Source: Pachyseris speciosa (taxonomy: Eukaryota; Cnidaria; Anthozoa; Scleractinia; Pachyseridae). From it: DNA of 64,000 nt. The number at the start of each line of letters is the position of its first letter. Within the stretch, counting starts at the first letter, position 1. This document shows, in pieces, positions 10,346-21,900 of the stretch. Under the pieces are notes generated by a model, which was given only the letters and a program-made list of their open reading frames with translations, ran no database searches and was not told the DNA's origin. The position numbers and the translations under genes were made by a program. The DNA lies in NCBI GenBank assembly GCA_016490735.1, contig JAEMWC010000265.1:541001-605000 (forward strand), in the 5' to 3' direction.

Positions 10346-10504
10346 GTATTTCAAGCTGAACGTATAGTCGCCAAAAGGATCCAAACCGGTAAGCCTGTAT
10401 TCATGGTTAATTGGCAGGGATACTCTTCCAGTCAGAACACTTGAGAACCAAAAGCCCACTTTCCAGCCGAGATGATCGAGGCCTTCGATCATACAATAGA
10501 GCCA
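10346..10504 (+). pseudogene. chromodomain fragment with an internal stop
   Basis: The frame reads VFQAERIVAKRIQTGKPVF, then MVNWQGYSSSQNT, then a TGA stop at 10442-10444 where chromodomains have tryptophan, then EPKAHFPAEMIEAFDHTIEP. This is the chromodomain pattern ([FY]xxExIxxKRxxxGxxxYxVxWxGYxxxxNTWEP). The source may be the integrase tail of a chromovirus (Ty3/gypsy) or a CBX/CDYL-like retrocopy. Upstream codons (from 10196) show no further domain. Confidence 0.65.
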
Positions 10505-10981
10505 GTTTGCTACTTATTGTTCATTCATGGCAATAATTGTTATACGGTAAGACAAAAGACCTAACTGCGAACGCGCGCGAGTTTTAAACCTCGGTTTTTC
10601 AGGCGCAGAAGTCTACAACTTTTTGTACTCGAATTTACATGAAAAACTATCAAGGTTTGGGGGAGACATGTATCTTCGATAATCCGTTGTTTCAGGCGAA
10701 GTTTGTAGCTTATTTCGAAAAATAATTCTCTCGTGAATTTTAATGAGGTGTTAATCCCATACTAGAAATACCAAAAAAGCAGAGTTTTCTAAGCAAAAAG
10801 TCTGGAGATTGTTCCGGTTGGATTTTCTTAGTTTTTGCATAACATTGTAGGTTAGCCCTTAAACTACAAAAATCCGCTGTTTCATTTTAAGAAAGTAGCC
10901 TATGAGTATTTCAAAATGGCGAACTTAGTGAGCGCACTTCGCCGAATTCGTCCTTTTTCTCTTTATTTGCCGCGCTTTTAA

Positions 10982-11760
10982 CCCTTTAAGGCCCAGTGTC
11001 CCATATATCGGAGGATAAACGGGCCTACCGCTTTCAAGATTGCCCACGCTCTCAAATTTGGACCTGATCATTATGGTCTGTTTATAGTGTCAGCCAGTAA
11101 CTGTTTTACGCTTTAAGAGCCAATACACTGGGAATAATCTTCGTTTCCCGTTCCATATCATTATTTGTTTTCAAGTAAAACCAAAAATGGCCGTTTTATG
11201 CGCCCTGGAGCAAAGCTAAAAGACACACATCTTTGCTTTCAATTCTTTAATTCAAAATCTCCTTTGGAAACAAAATACCTTAAAGAGAGCAAACCTTGAT
11301 CTCATGACTAAGCATTTATCTCCAATGTTGCCTCTCACGCCGACAGCGAGTCGAGCATCAGCCATTTGATTCGAGCCACTTTTGAAAGCCTCTGTTTTTC
11401 TCTTTGGCGCCCGGATTGCATTCTGGGTGATTTGGATACCACGGCGAAATGGAAGTCTCGCCATTTTATAGATTTTTCATAAATGTCGAGCCATCCGGAT
11501 TAACTGGAAAAATATGGTATGCGTTGTGTTCTTTACAAGTCAAATCTCGCCCAAATTGCCTTGCTAGGTCCACGAATCCATCACAGCGAGCAAAACAACA
11601 ACGGTTCACATTGGTGACGTCACAATAAAACTTGAGTCCTCGGTATTCCAGAGCAGCAAACGTTTCAAGGGAGACTTTCATATAGCACATCTAGATCCCT
11701 TTCAATTATTTGCATCGAGAAAATTGCCAAAAGAGTTCAAAGAAATTGGGCCTTTAAGGG
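10982..11760. mobile_element. piggyBac-type MITE with TTAA duplication
   Basis: The element is bounded by TTAA at 10978-10981 and 11761-11764. Its ends are perfect inverted repeats: CCCTTTAAGGCCCA at the left and TGGGCCTTTAAGGG at the right. TTAA targets with CCC-starting ends are diagnostic of piggyBac. No transposase is encoded in the 779 bp, so it is non-autonomous. Confidence 0.82.
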
Positions 11761-11868
11761 TTAAGGAGCTTTCATGCTTGAGTGGCCCTCCACGGTAGCT
11801 CATTATTATGCGTAAATGACATTCTGCTCGATGATTATATTTCGGGTGGCCAAACCAACCTTCTTCTA

Positions 11869-12653
11869 TAGAGCGTTTTTACACGACGTCACGGCGGCCA
11901 AATTGGTGTCCCAAACTTAAGAGGGGACTAAATTAACTACAGACTTAGCGCTGTTGCCAAGGGATTTTTACGGACTGTATTTGCAAAACACGGTTTTTCA
12001 GTGTTTTTGCCACTATATTGATGAGACGTACGAAGAGGTGAACATGTAAAATTTATAAAGTGCTATTGCGCATGCGTAACCTGCCCCAGGCCCCAACCGC
12101 GCTTTAGAGAGAAAAAACCCTAAAACTTGGAGAAAATTATGTGAAGTTCCGATTTTTTTTGCCAATCGGAGATATTCCAGCCTTCTTTACAAGCCTACGT
12201 AAGCAATTGTTGTTAACGTACATAACTGCAATGATAATGACAAAATGGAGTTTATGACGTCATAAATCTCACATAAACGGAAATTGATACGTAGAGTTTT
12301 GCACCTTGGCGATCGTTAACCATTGGCACCATTTTCGATATCCAGAAGTGTGCGCCACTCGAGTTTTAGGCCTTTTTTCTGTTCTGGTCACGTGACTTAC
12401 CAAATATGGTTGTGACTCGAAAATCTTCTAAAACCTTTTGATTGTAAAAACATAGCCAGACAGCTTGTCTGTGCAAGTTATGGTTTCCAAGATATGAGGG
12501 TTGGGAACTTTCCATAGCAACAATGTTAGCTAATTTTGTAGTTAAGTTAGTCCCCCCTTAACCTCTGGGAATGTAAGTCTATTTTTATGCAAATACCCTC
12601 TCTTGTTTCAGTTAATCAATATGGCCGGTAGTCACGTGAATGAAAACACTCTA
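11869..12653. mobile_element. non-autonomous DNA transposon with about 38-bp TIRs
   Basis: The left end TAGAGCGTTTTTACACGACG and the right end (complement TAGAGTGTTTTCATTCACGTG) are inverted repeats, both continuing to a GGCC-rich block. No coding sequence inside. A clear target duplication was not found, so the superfamily is open (hAT-like is possible). Confidence 0.55.
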
Positions 12654-13386
12654 TGGGTACAAATTTACATTGGAAGGGGTGTTTATACAGTAACATACCG
12701 GACACTAAATTGATTGACAACATAAAATAAAATTCTAAAAAAAAAATCCTAACTTAATTAATGTTTCTTCGCGGATGCTAAGACCTTTAGGATCAATTGC
12801 TCTTGAAATTAATATATAGATTTAGCCAAGCCTAAAAGCGGAGCTCCACGAAAATAATTTTTTTTGGACCGATATTGAACAACTACGCATGGCTTTCCTC
12901 GCGCCAATATTTATGTTTAGAGCAGTCAACAGGAATTGGCTGCGATGCAAAATCCTCAAAACATTAAAACATTACAAGAAAACAATATACTACAAGCCTG
13001 TTTGTACGAATACAAATTTATACAAACAAAAAACGATCAAACATTTCATGTTTGACCGTTTCTCAACATCTCTCAACATTGCTTTTAAATGGCTTTCCAT
13101 GTTTGATCTAGATCACTGAAATATGCACACACAATCCGAGTGCCATGCAAGTGGATCCAAGTTTTAAGCTCTTCCTGAGAAAAATATTTTGCTCTTCCGT
13201 TGTAGCACTAGGAAATTCACTTTTAGGAATACCTTTAAACTAGTTCCTGATTTTAATGCCTTTTACGTGAAGAAATTCGAAAAAACACGAAGTTGTTTTC
13301 CTCAAAATGAAGAAACCAACTGAATGTGAAATTTAGAGCAGCAGAAAGCGCGCGAAAACTTAAGCCTCGTTTTGGTTTTTGTGTCC

Positions 13387-13838
13387 TAACAGAGACTCAA
13401 TCCGTAAGGCCAGGGAAGCTTTTTTAATTTCAAAAGGCAGAACAATTGATCCTGAAGGTCTTAACATCCACGAAGAAACATATTAGTTAATTTTTTCTTA
13501 TAAGTTTATCTTTTTTAGACCTTTTTTCTAGTATTTTATTTTACACTGTCAATCATTTTAGTTCTACGTGTTTCCGGTATATAACTACATAAACACCCCT
13601 TAAAATGTAAATTCTCATTGTACCTGAAGAAGGCTGGTTTGGCCAGCCGAAATATAGTACACAAAACTTAAAACCATTCTACATTGTATCGGCCCTTGCT
13701 TTTATACTACCTGGCTTGAGCCTGCGATCCAATCAAAAGCCAGTGCCTGGTCAGCGGTTAACTTCAAATAAACAGCCGACTTCGATGACCTTCAAACTTG
13801 AGCCCGCGATATGGTCACGTGATACTGGTCAGCGGATG

Positions 13839-13872
<34 letters not shown>

Positions 13873-14887
13873 GGATGTCCGAGGATGTCTAATATCAAAG
13901 ATGTGTGATGTAAACCACAGGCTTCCCAAGCTCAAAATTCGACTCTGCATCAGCTTAGCGATAAGATTAGATTTTCAGCATAAGATAGTTATCGTTCTAA
14001 ATTTGCTTGATAGTTGTGAACTCTGTAAAGGTTACAAACCAGCTGCAGCCCTAGTGTGACACTTGATTCGCGACAAAATGTACCTTTCCCTCCGGTGGAG
14101 GGTCGTGTTGTCAGCGCGTGACTTAATTCAAATGGACCAATCAGAAACCAGCTACTTGACCTTGCGTTAACGGCCGTTGTCGCGAGGTCGGTCACAAGCA
14201 TATCAGGAAAGCCGAAGAGGCGAACTTCATGCCAAATTTTTCGTTCTGTACGAGTCTTTTGACCGCCGAAGCACACGTAGATGGAGTGAAATTTATTGGG
14301 CTTTATGAAACTGTTGGTTTTATTGCGATTCGGGACTTTTCCTTTCGAGGAGAGAGCGATTTGTGGAGTGACGTCTGGCCAGTGATTGATGCGATCGATG
14401 GAGTGGTCTGCCTTCTACTTCTTTTAGAATGAGAGACAACGATTTCGAAAAACTTCACTAAACGGCGTCAGAATGGCTTCAAAATCGGCACAAGAGACAA
14501 GTACGCGACATATTTGAGGTAGGAAAACTTTATTTCTGATTAGATAGTTATTTACACATTTTTTTTACAAACCACCGACTTTCCCATACAATTCTCTATA
14601 TAAACAAGCTGATGCAGAGTCGAATTTTGAGCTGGGGAAGCCTGTGTGTATACTAGGTCAACTGGAGTATGGCCGCCATGTTGGATGATGATGATGATGA
14701 TGATAGGACATTTCACAGCGCATACATGAACCGTGTGCGTACGTACGGACGTACATAGGCAAGCACGTAGGCACGCACGTACGGTGACCAAAACCAAATT
14801 TTCTCGAACAGATGGGTTACCATATTTTCTTACCAATGGTGCTCCGCTATAAAAGCTTCCCTGGACTTACGGATTGAGTCTCTGTTA
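13387..14887. repeat. 1.5-kb segment with inverted flanks
   Basis: The left end 13387-13424 (CCTAACAGAGACTCAATCCG onward) is repeated in reverse at 14850-14887. Within it, 13917-13958 (CACAGGCTTCCCAAGCTC onward) is again inverted at 14607-14648. The nested inverted structure suggests a composite or foldback transposon. No gene seen inside; a (GAT)n tract lies at 14684-14704. Confidence 0.5.
13600..13690 (+). repeat. dispersed repeat with CTGAAGAAGG hairpin, copy 1
   Basis: Contains CTGAAGAAGGCTGG, a short loop, CCAGCCGAAATATAG and a 3' part TAAAACCATTCTACATTGTA. A related copy is at 16215-16335. The hairpin resembles a hammerhead stem II with the CTGANGA and GAAA core, but a third stem is not evident. 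Confidence 0.5.
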
Positions 14888-16214
14888 GGAGAGATTTCCT
14901 CATGGGGGATTAATTGCATGTCGTTAAGTGTGATCAGGGGAGGAGAGGAAATGTTCCGCGACTGTGGTAGGTTTAGATTTGGTGTTAGGGTTATCTTTGG
15001 TACGGCGGTGTAGTCTTTGGATGTTGCAAAATATCTAAACTAGTAAGAATGCGTGCTAAAAGTAACACCAGGAAGAATTGTGCAAAACTAAGTAAAGAAT
15101 AGAGGGGGGGGGGGGTTTAAAGGCCTTGGCGAACTTAATGTAATTTGAAACGTGCAAAATGAAAGTAAGGGGGGTGGTAAATAAGTTTCGAAATTATTAT
15201 AAGTACAAGATATTTTCGGTTCAACAAGGACAACACCCTGTGGCCAGTTGCCCAAGGGTGTTGCAGTGTGGTAAGATTGTATGTCACGTGACTTTTGGAG
15301 GCCCAGATATCATCCCCAACCCAAGCCTACCCCTAAGCCATGGAACTGACCCGGAGGGCAAAGCAACTGACGTTATATATGCAATCCCAACCCAACCATA
15401 AATTTCAGTCGAGGGATACCATTTCTGTTCCCTGAAGTTGTCAAATACTTGGTCACGTGACATCCATTGTTTCCATTAAGGTGGGACTTAGGTGAATTGG
15501 AGTGAAATTTTAAATAGTTTAAAGAAGGGATTAAAATGTACAAAAATGTTTTGAAACATCTCCAGACAGTTTACACCCCACAAGGGCACTGAAGGTTGCT
15601 GGGGAATTGTTTTGGTGACCATCTACTAATTCTCCACTTCAAATTCCAATTTTAAACCTTCATTAAATCTTCAATATTCCCTATTTCCCTAAATTTAACA
15701 AATCCTTTGAGAAAAATTATCTCTTCCCAAATATGCCAAAAAATCACCAAAAAATTCACAAAATACAGCTTCGTGGGATGAGCATAGGGATTTTGGATTG
15801 CTTGAAACGCAAAGGAGATATCAACGTCAAATCCATGTTAAGCGACGCAAAAACGGTGTTTAGGTTAAGTCCCGCCTTAAATCGGTCTTTTAGACATTGT
15901 TTAGTCTCTTCTGTGTATTGTAAATTACAGCAGTTACATTAAATCATGTAGACGAGATTATTAGTGTCACACTTCAGGTTAGATTTAATATGGCGCGTTT
16001 CACCTGTAGAAAAGTAAGTATAACTAGCGAACCATCTGAAATGTAGGGACAAGTAGCGCGATTGTCACCGCAACGGAAAGAACCGGAAGTGAGTTGGGAA
16101 TATGAATGAGTAGGATTAGAAGAAAGTTTAGTCGTGACTAGTAGGTCACGAATCAACAGGTAGATGCTGAAAAATGTTTAGCAGTAAGATAACAGTAAAA
16201 TGTATATTACTACA
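14888..16214. other. non-coding stretch
   Basis: No recognisable gene. It holds a G11 run near 15105-15115 and scattered GTCACGTGAC-like motifs (15284, 15450). Open frames are short and without domains. Confidence 0.4.
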
Positions 16215-16340
16215 TACACATCCCTTCCAATGTTAGTTCTCATTCTACCTGTAGAAGTCAGGTTCGGCCAGCAGAAATATAGTATACTGAATTTAAAACC
16301 ATTCTGTGTTGTATCGGTCCCTGCTTTTATATTCGTTCGT
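16215..16340 (+). repeat. dispersed repeat with CTGTAGAAG hairpin, copy 2
   Basis: Diverged copy of 13600-13690 (shared TTCTCATT, GGCCAGC, GAAATATAGTA, TTAAAACCATTCTG and TGTATCGG blocks), followed by a (TTCG)n tract at 16331-16350. Confidence 0.55.
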
Positions 16341-16485
16341 TCGTTCGTTCACTCAAAAACAGAAGCAGAAGATGCACATTTCTGTAACGAGGATAATCTA
16401 ATGATTTTTGCTTACTGAAACTGTTTTACAGTTTACAGCAATCTTGCTTTTTCCTTGAGAAAATTAGTTTACTACAATTTGTATT

Positions 16486-17046
16486 GTGAATGATATATGA
16501 AATAAATCATATATGAACTCCAGAAATGAAATCACATAAAGAATGATCCTCGCAGTTGTGAACACAATTTATGCAATTGCGAAAAGAAGCCTGAAAAAAA
16601 AAAAATTAGCACTTCGATGGGGTTTGAACCCGTGACCACGCAATACCGGTGCGATGCTCTAACCAACTGAGCTATTAAGCCAGTGACGTTGGGAGCAGGT
16701 CAATTGTGGGTTCATATGTTCCCGTGAAAGAAATGAGTGTGAATGATATACGAAATAAATCATATATGAACTGCGGAAATAAAATCACATGAAGAATTAT
16801 CCTCGCAGTTGTGAACGCAATTTATGAATTGCGAAAAGAAGCCTAAAAAAAATTCAGCACTTCAACGGGGTTTGAGCCCGTGACCTCGCAATACCGGTGC
16901 GATGCTCTAACCAACTGAGCCATGAAGCCACTGAGGTAGGAAGCAGGTCAAGTTTTGTTCATATGTTCCCGTGAAAGAAATGAGTGTGAATGATATATGA
17001 AATATATCATATATGAACTGCGGAAATGAAATCACATGAAGAATAA
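16486..17046 (-). mobile_element. tandemly arranged tRNA-derived SINEs (2 full units and a partial)
   Basis: Unit starts at 16486, 16739 and 16987 (periods 253 and 248 bp); the third stops at about 17046. Each full unit has a minus-strand tRNA-like head with B box (GGTTCAAACCC in unit 1) and A box TAGCTCAGTTGG, then AATTGCG and a palindromic TGATATATGAAATAAATCAT tail. A further copy is at 59478-59662. The tRNA heads do not form a canonical anticodon arm, so they are SINE heads, not tRNA genes. Confidence 0.8.
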
Positions 17047-18111
17047 CCCTATTTAACCTGAAACTATTTGGAGTACACCTACTCGTGACGTTAACGGCAT
17101 CCCCAAAATAGTGACTTTATTTCACGTGAGACAGAATAACGTCAGCATCTCTACACATCATATCTGCTAATTTTGATTACAAAATTTGTCCAAGCCCTCA
17201 TAAAAAGGTTCGGATTAATTCAGTGACAATCAAAACTATAAAACATAAACCTTGCCATAACAATTCATCGATAGATAAGATCTGCCAATTTTGGAAACAA
17301 CATGGTTGTCAAAAACTTGCTCCTATGGAAATATCATATCACGTGAACAACAAAATGTCTACCGAAATGTCGTGTCAAAGATATGGATGTTAAAGATTAG
17401 CGGGAACTGTTTCTGCACCCTTACTGTCCAAGCTGAATGGCGTTATTAAGACTGGTCATTCCAGGGACTAGAAGGAAATAATTGAGAATTATCAACCCAA
17501 GTGAGTGTATATAACATATGTATAATCGACTATTTTCCCTCTTGACAAACGTTTAGGTTTGTTCATCATTTCTGTGAAGATATCCCTTAGTTCTGTAAAT
17601 GAATAATAATTATTCCGACCACCAAATGGTTGCTTTTAGTCCGCAATTGTAATTTTACATCCTGCTGATCGACAAGATGGATTGAGAATTAACCAGATAG
17701 TAACTAATTCCATGTTGTTTGTTTGTCTGTCTGTTTTCCTAACGTGAGTTTCCGGGGAATCTATTATTTTCTCTGGCACCATGTAAGAACAATATATTAA
17801 TCGGTTATCAGTAAAAAGTAACTGGCGGTCAATTTGTAGAGAAAAATTCCTTGTTTTATAGGAAGAGCCTTGACAAATTTTAGTCAACTTGTTTCAGCTT
17901 ATATCCCGTGCTCTCTACCTACTGAAACAATTGATTGAAAAAATATTTTGCGTCGCCAAAGCTGACGGCGCCAGTTCTCCAATGTGCAGTAAAACCCCAA
18001 GCTCAACAGTTTGCGGCTTAATTTGTATCTGATGTAAAAGTCAATGATTAGAGTCGAGTCACACAGTAAATGTGTGAGTTTTTTAGCACTGAATTGCTGA
18101 CAGCCCGTTGG
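17047..18111. other. 3' flank of the kinase gene
   Basis: No exon seen. The part from about 17880 on is duplicated at about 49880-50300 with the truncated kinase copy, so the duplication extends past the stop codon. It should hold the 3' untranslated region. Confidence 0.5.
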
Positions 18112-18180
18112 TTATTCATCCGCCAGATCCTGGACGTTGGCATACAGACTGTTGTCGTATTGACTGAGGTTGACATACGT
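18112..18180 (-). CDS. RTK exon 20: C-terminal tail
   Basis: Acceptor CTATTTTCAG, phase 0, 22 codons and TAA at 18114-18112. It reads [10 protein letters not shown] then [12 protein letters not shown]. Each tyrosine is followed two residues later by asparagine (YVN, YDN, YAN), the Grb2-SH2 consensus. Confidence 0.92.
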   Translation of the reverse strand, partial: TYVNLSQYDNSLYANVQDLADE

Positions 18181-18951
18181 CTGAAAATAGAAATAAAAGC
18201 ATTTAACGAAAGTCTGCATAGCCTTTGGCGTTGCAGGCCAGGTCATTTCAAATTCTATGCTCTTTCTATTTTATTAAAGTGCTTCTCGATGAGTCAGTAA
18301 CACATTGCGATGTAAACCGTTTACACAAACCTCATAATGATTTTCTTGGAAGTGTTCTTCTTACCTTGTGATTTTTCTCCATTCCCTTCATGGTCTTTCT
18401 CAGTTTTTCAAAAGAAGGTCGATCATTTGGCTGTTCTTCCCAACACTTCAGCATAATTTCATATCTAATCCATATCAGATCAATGAAATCACCATTAAAG
18501 GAAGCAAATTTACAATATTCTCTGTAGATACTTAAGGAAATGGTACAGGGGGATTAAAACTGAAAGAGGGCTTAAGTGGAATGATAATGATGATGGTAAT
18601 GATGTTGATGGCGATGACGACGGTAATGGTGGCGGTGGCGGTGATGACCGTTACAGATGTCATTCCGATAATGATGATGAGGAAGAAGACGAGGAGAATG
18701 CGGAGGAGGAGAATAGGGGAGAAGGATGATGATGATGATGATGATGATGATGTTGATGATGATGGCGATGACAATGACGATGACGAACACGATGATAATG
18801 ATGATGATATGATGATGATGATGACGACGCCAATGATGATAATGATGATGACGATGACGATGACGATGACAATGACGATGATGATGATGATGACGATGAC
18901 GATGATGACGACGATGACGATGATGATGACGACGCCAATGATGATAATGAT

Positions 18952-18987
<36 letters not shown>

Positions 18988-21900
18988 AATGACGATGATG
19001 ATGATGATGACGATGACGATGATGACGACGATGACGATGATGATGACGACGATGAAGACGATGATGATGATGACGATGATGATGATAAGTGCTACAAAGC
19101 AAACAAATAGGGAGCATATAACAATAAGAACTCCCTACGCAGTAGATGTAAAAATCTATGGAATGTAGGTCGCTGTCATTACGGTCTTCACACAAGGGAG
19201 GAATATTCGCAGGGAATGGTCACAGTGAATGTTCCCACGTACAGTTTACGAGAAGGGAGCAAGCTCTTTTCAGGCAAATGTTCCCAAAGTTTGAATTTGT
19301 GGAAATTCGCAAGGAACAAATTTTGGTCCCCGTAAATAGATTTTTGTTCACAAGAACGGGTTTGGTCCCCACGACCGTTCCGTTCCCTCGTCTGTACCGA
19401 CCTATAATAACTATAATATGGTCGATTCCTTTACTCAGGAACAAAACAAAAGCAATCTCGTTGCATTGTGTTTTTCCTCGAAAATGAGGAGGTCAGAACA
19501 AACTGGTAGCATTCTTACAGTTTATTATCGACGTGAGTCGGTCTTGGCATTCTGTATCCTTCTTGAAGTTTGTGGGCGATTTGTCGAGCATTCATATCCG
19601 GGTATGGTGCACCACCTGTATAAGATGAAGTCAAATTATAACTACTCAATAGAAAGTAAATGATGTCTGTGTTACAAATCATTAAAACGTACTGCAGAGT
19701 AATAAAGAACGCTTATATCAAAAAGTGGTCTTGCATTGGTTTTATCCATTTACTTGAACGACTTTGTTTATTTGGTTGCAGCTACAATCCTGGCCAAAAG
19801 TGTTGGGACAGTTTACGGTAGATGACTTCAAACAGCTTCTCTTAAGACCAAGATCGCGCAAGCTCCCCGCCCCTTGTCAATGTTGATGAAAATTAAAAAA
19901 GTCAACAAGAAAGAAAAAACTATTATTGCGAATAGGTTCAAGGCCCACATTCACCAGATAGGCTTTGCAAGCGTTTGTTTGTGTTTTAAAAAGGTTCTTT
20001 TGTTAACCGAGATAAAATAGCCAAGTTTAATATACAGATATTGGACCAAGGCACCCAATGCACCTTGGGTGAATGTGGCACTTTTAGTAAAGCCTTATTT
20101 TCTTTCAACATTGCTAGGGGGAGGGGGTGAATAGCACTGGCTTCCATTCGTCTTTTCTTCCAAAACGTAAAGGACGTAGTTGAAATCGTGGGTTTTAGAG
20201 CGAAAAAGGGCAGGTGTCCTAACAACTTTTGGCCAGGATTGTAGGTCAGCACAAAGAAGATATGGAGCAAATTGCCGAAGAGTCAGCTAAACTTACCCAC
20301 AGTTAGAATCTCGTACAGTAGGATTCCATAACTCCACCTGTAAACAGCAAAGGTTGTTATGTAATGCGTTTCTTTATCTTCAAGCTTCTAGGTGTTTCAA
20401 AACTTGTTGTATTTTACAATCAGTTAATGATGGCCTTTCTATCAAAAACTTGATTAAGTGTTTTAAGCATACATAACCTAACGTTAGGAAAAACCAAGAC
20501 TATGGACGCTTTAGAAGAAAATCAGCTTATATTCGCACGGCAGATAACTATTTTTTATGTACGCAACAGGATGATTGTAAACCTAAACAACACGACACAA
20601 CCTGTCAAAGCAAAGCACTTAACTTAAGTTTCAAAGTATTTAACTGAAGTTTCTATTTGGTCCTTGTAAATACTGAGTCTACAAATGTGGTGTTATCAAG
20701 TCATTCTCTATCAATGGGCGATGACGAAATGTAAGGAGAGGTGATTATTAGTCATTATTTATACTAAATACGTAAAAGTGCCTTAAAAACTCATTAATAA
20801 TCCATGAAGGGAATACAAAAGAAATCAATTTTTAATGAGTGTCTTTAAATCTGATAAAGGCACGGCTAAATTTTACATCCAATTTTCTAGGTCAAAATAG
20901 CCCAAAATCTAATTTTCTGTGTGTGTGTGTAGGAATGGATAGATGTACAGTAAGGTTTTTTAAGCCGTTCAATAAATTCGCAATTTGTGTTTTATGAAGT
21001 CCTAAAACACTCCCGCTCATTTATTAAACATTACTATAAATTGAGTCAGAGATTCTACCTCCCTTAAAATTTATAAGTTTTCTCACGTTTGCTACAAGTT
21101 TGCGTTGGTCCTGTGTGACGTTTTGAGAAATACTGCAACATCAATTAAAGAAAGCGTTGTCTGGTTCCCAACAAAAATACTTACACGTCACTTTTTGTTG
21201 TGTATATTCCAAACACCAACGCCTCGTAAGCAGTCCACTTCACTGGCAGGCGACCCTATGAAAACAACCACACCGTAAAAATCTATATGACAAGGAAAGA
21301 CACGAAAATCTGATAGTATTTTTGTGTATCCTCGATTAGATCGAATTTGCAATTAGATTCAAGAGTTATAGCTACAATGACAAATATCACTTTATAAAGT
21401 TAGACACTTCTGTAGAATGAATCCCTGGCAGACATTGTTTTTGACCGAAATACATTACTTCTTCTGCATTTCTTGGTTCATTAAACCATTTACATCTGCA
21501 ATGTAATTTGCAATGTACTGCTCACTGCAGTTTTGTAACGAAATAAGCAGCAGATAAAGTATCATGAACTTGGTCTCAGTAAAAAAAAAATGCAACAAAT
21601 GTAACTTACTCTGCTTTTTCTTGAATAAATGTCATCCTGGTGCAGATTCCTCGCCATCCCAAAATCTGTCACCTTACACTTCTCCCCTTCACCAACAAGA
21701 ACGTTTCTCGCCGCCAAGTCACGATGGATAATCTGCAAGAAACGAAATCAGTTTTTAACTGGTTTGTGTTTCTCTTAAAAGCAATCACACATTGCACTTC
21801 AGGATAATCTTTGCATGCTGACTCCATAAAAGATAAGCTTCAGGATAAAAAGGATGATACCGTCAAATGGTTCATCTCAGATAATATAGATCAATAGTTC

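Noticed and set aside
18572..19195. Long histidine-, serine- or methionine/aspartate-rich frames on both strands
   Set aside because: All six frames are products of the (GAT/GAC)n tract inside a kinase intron.
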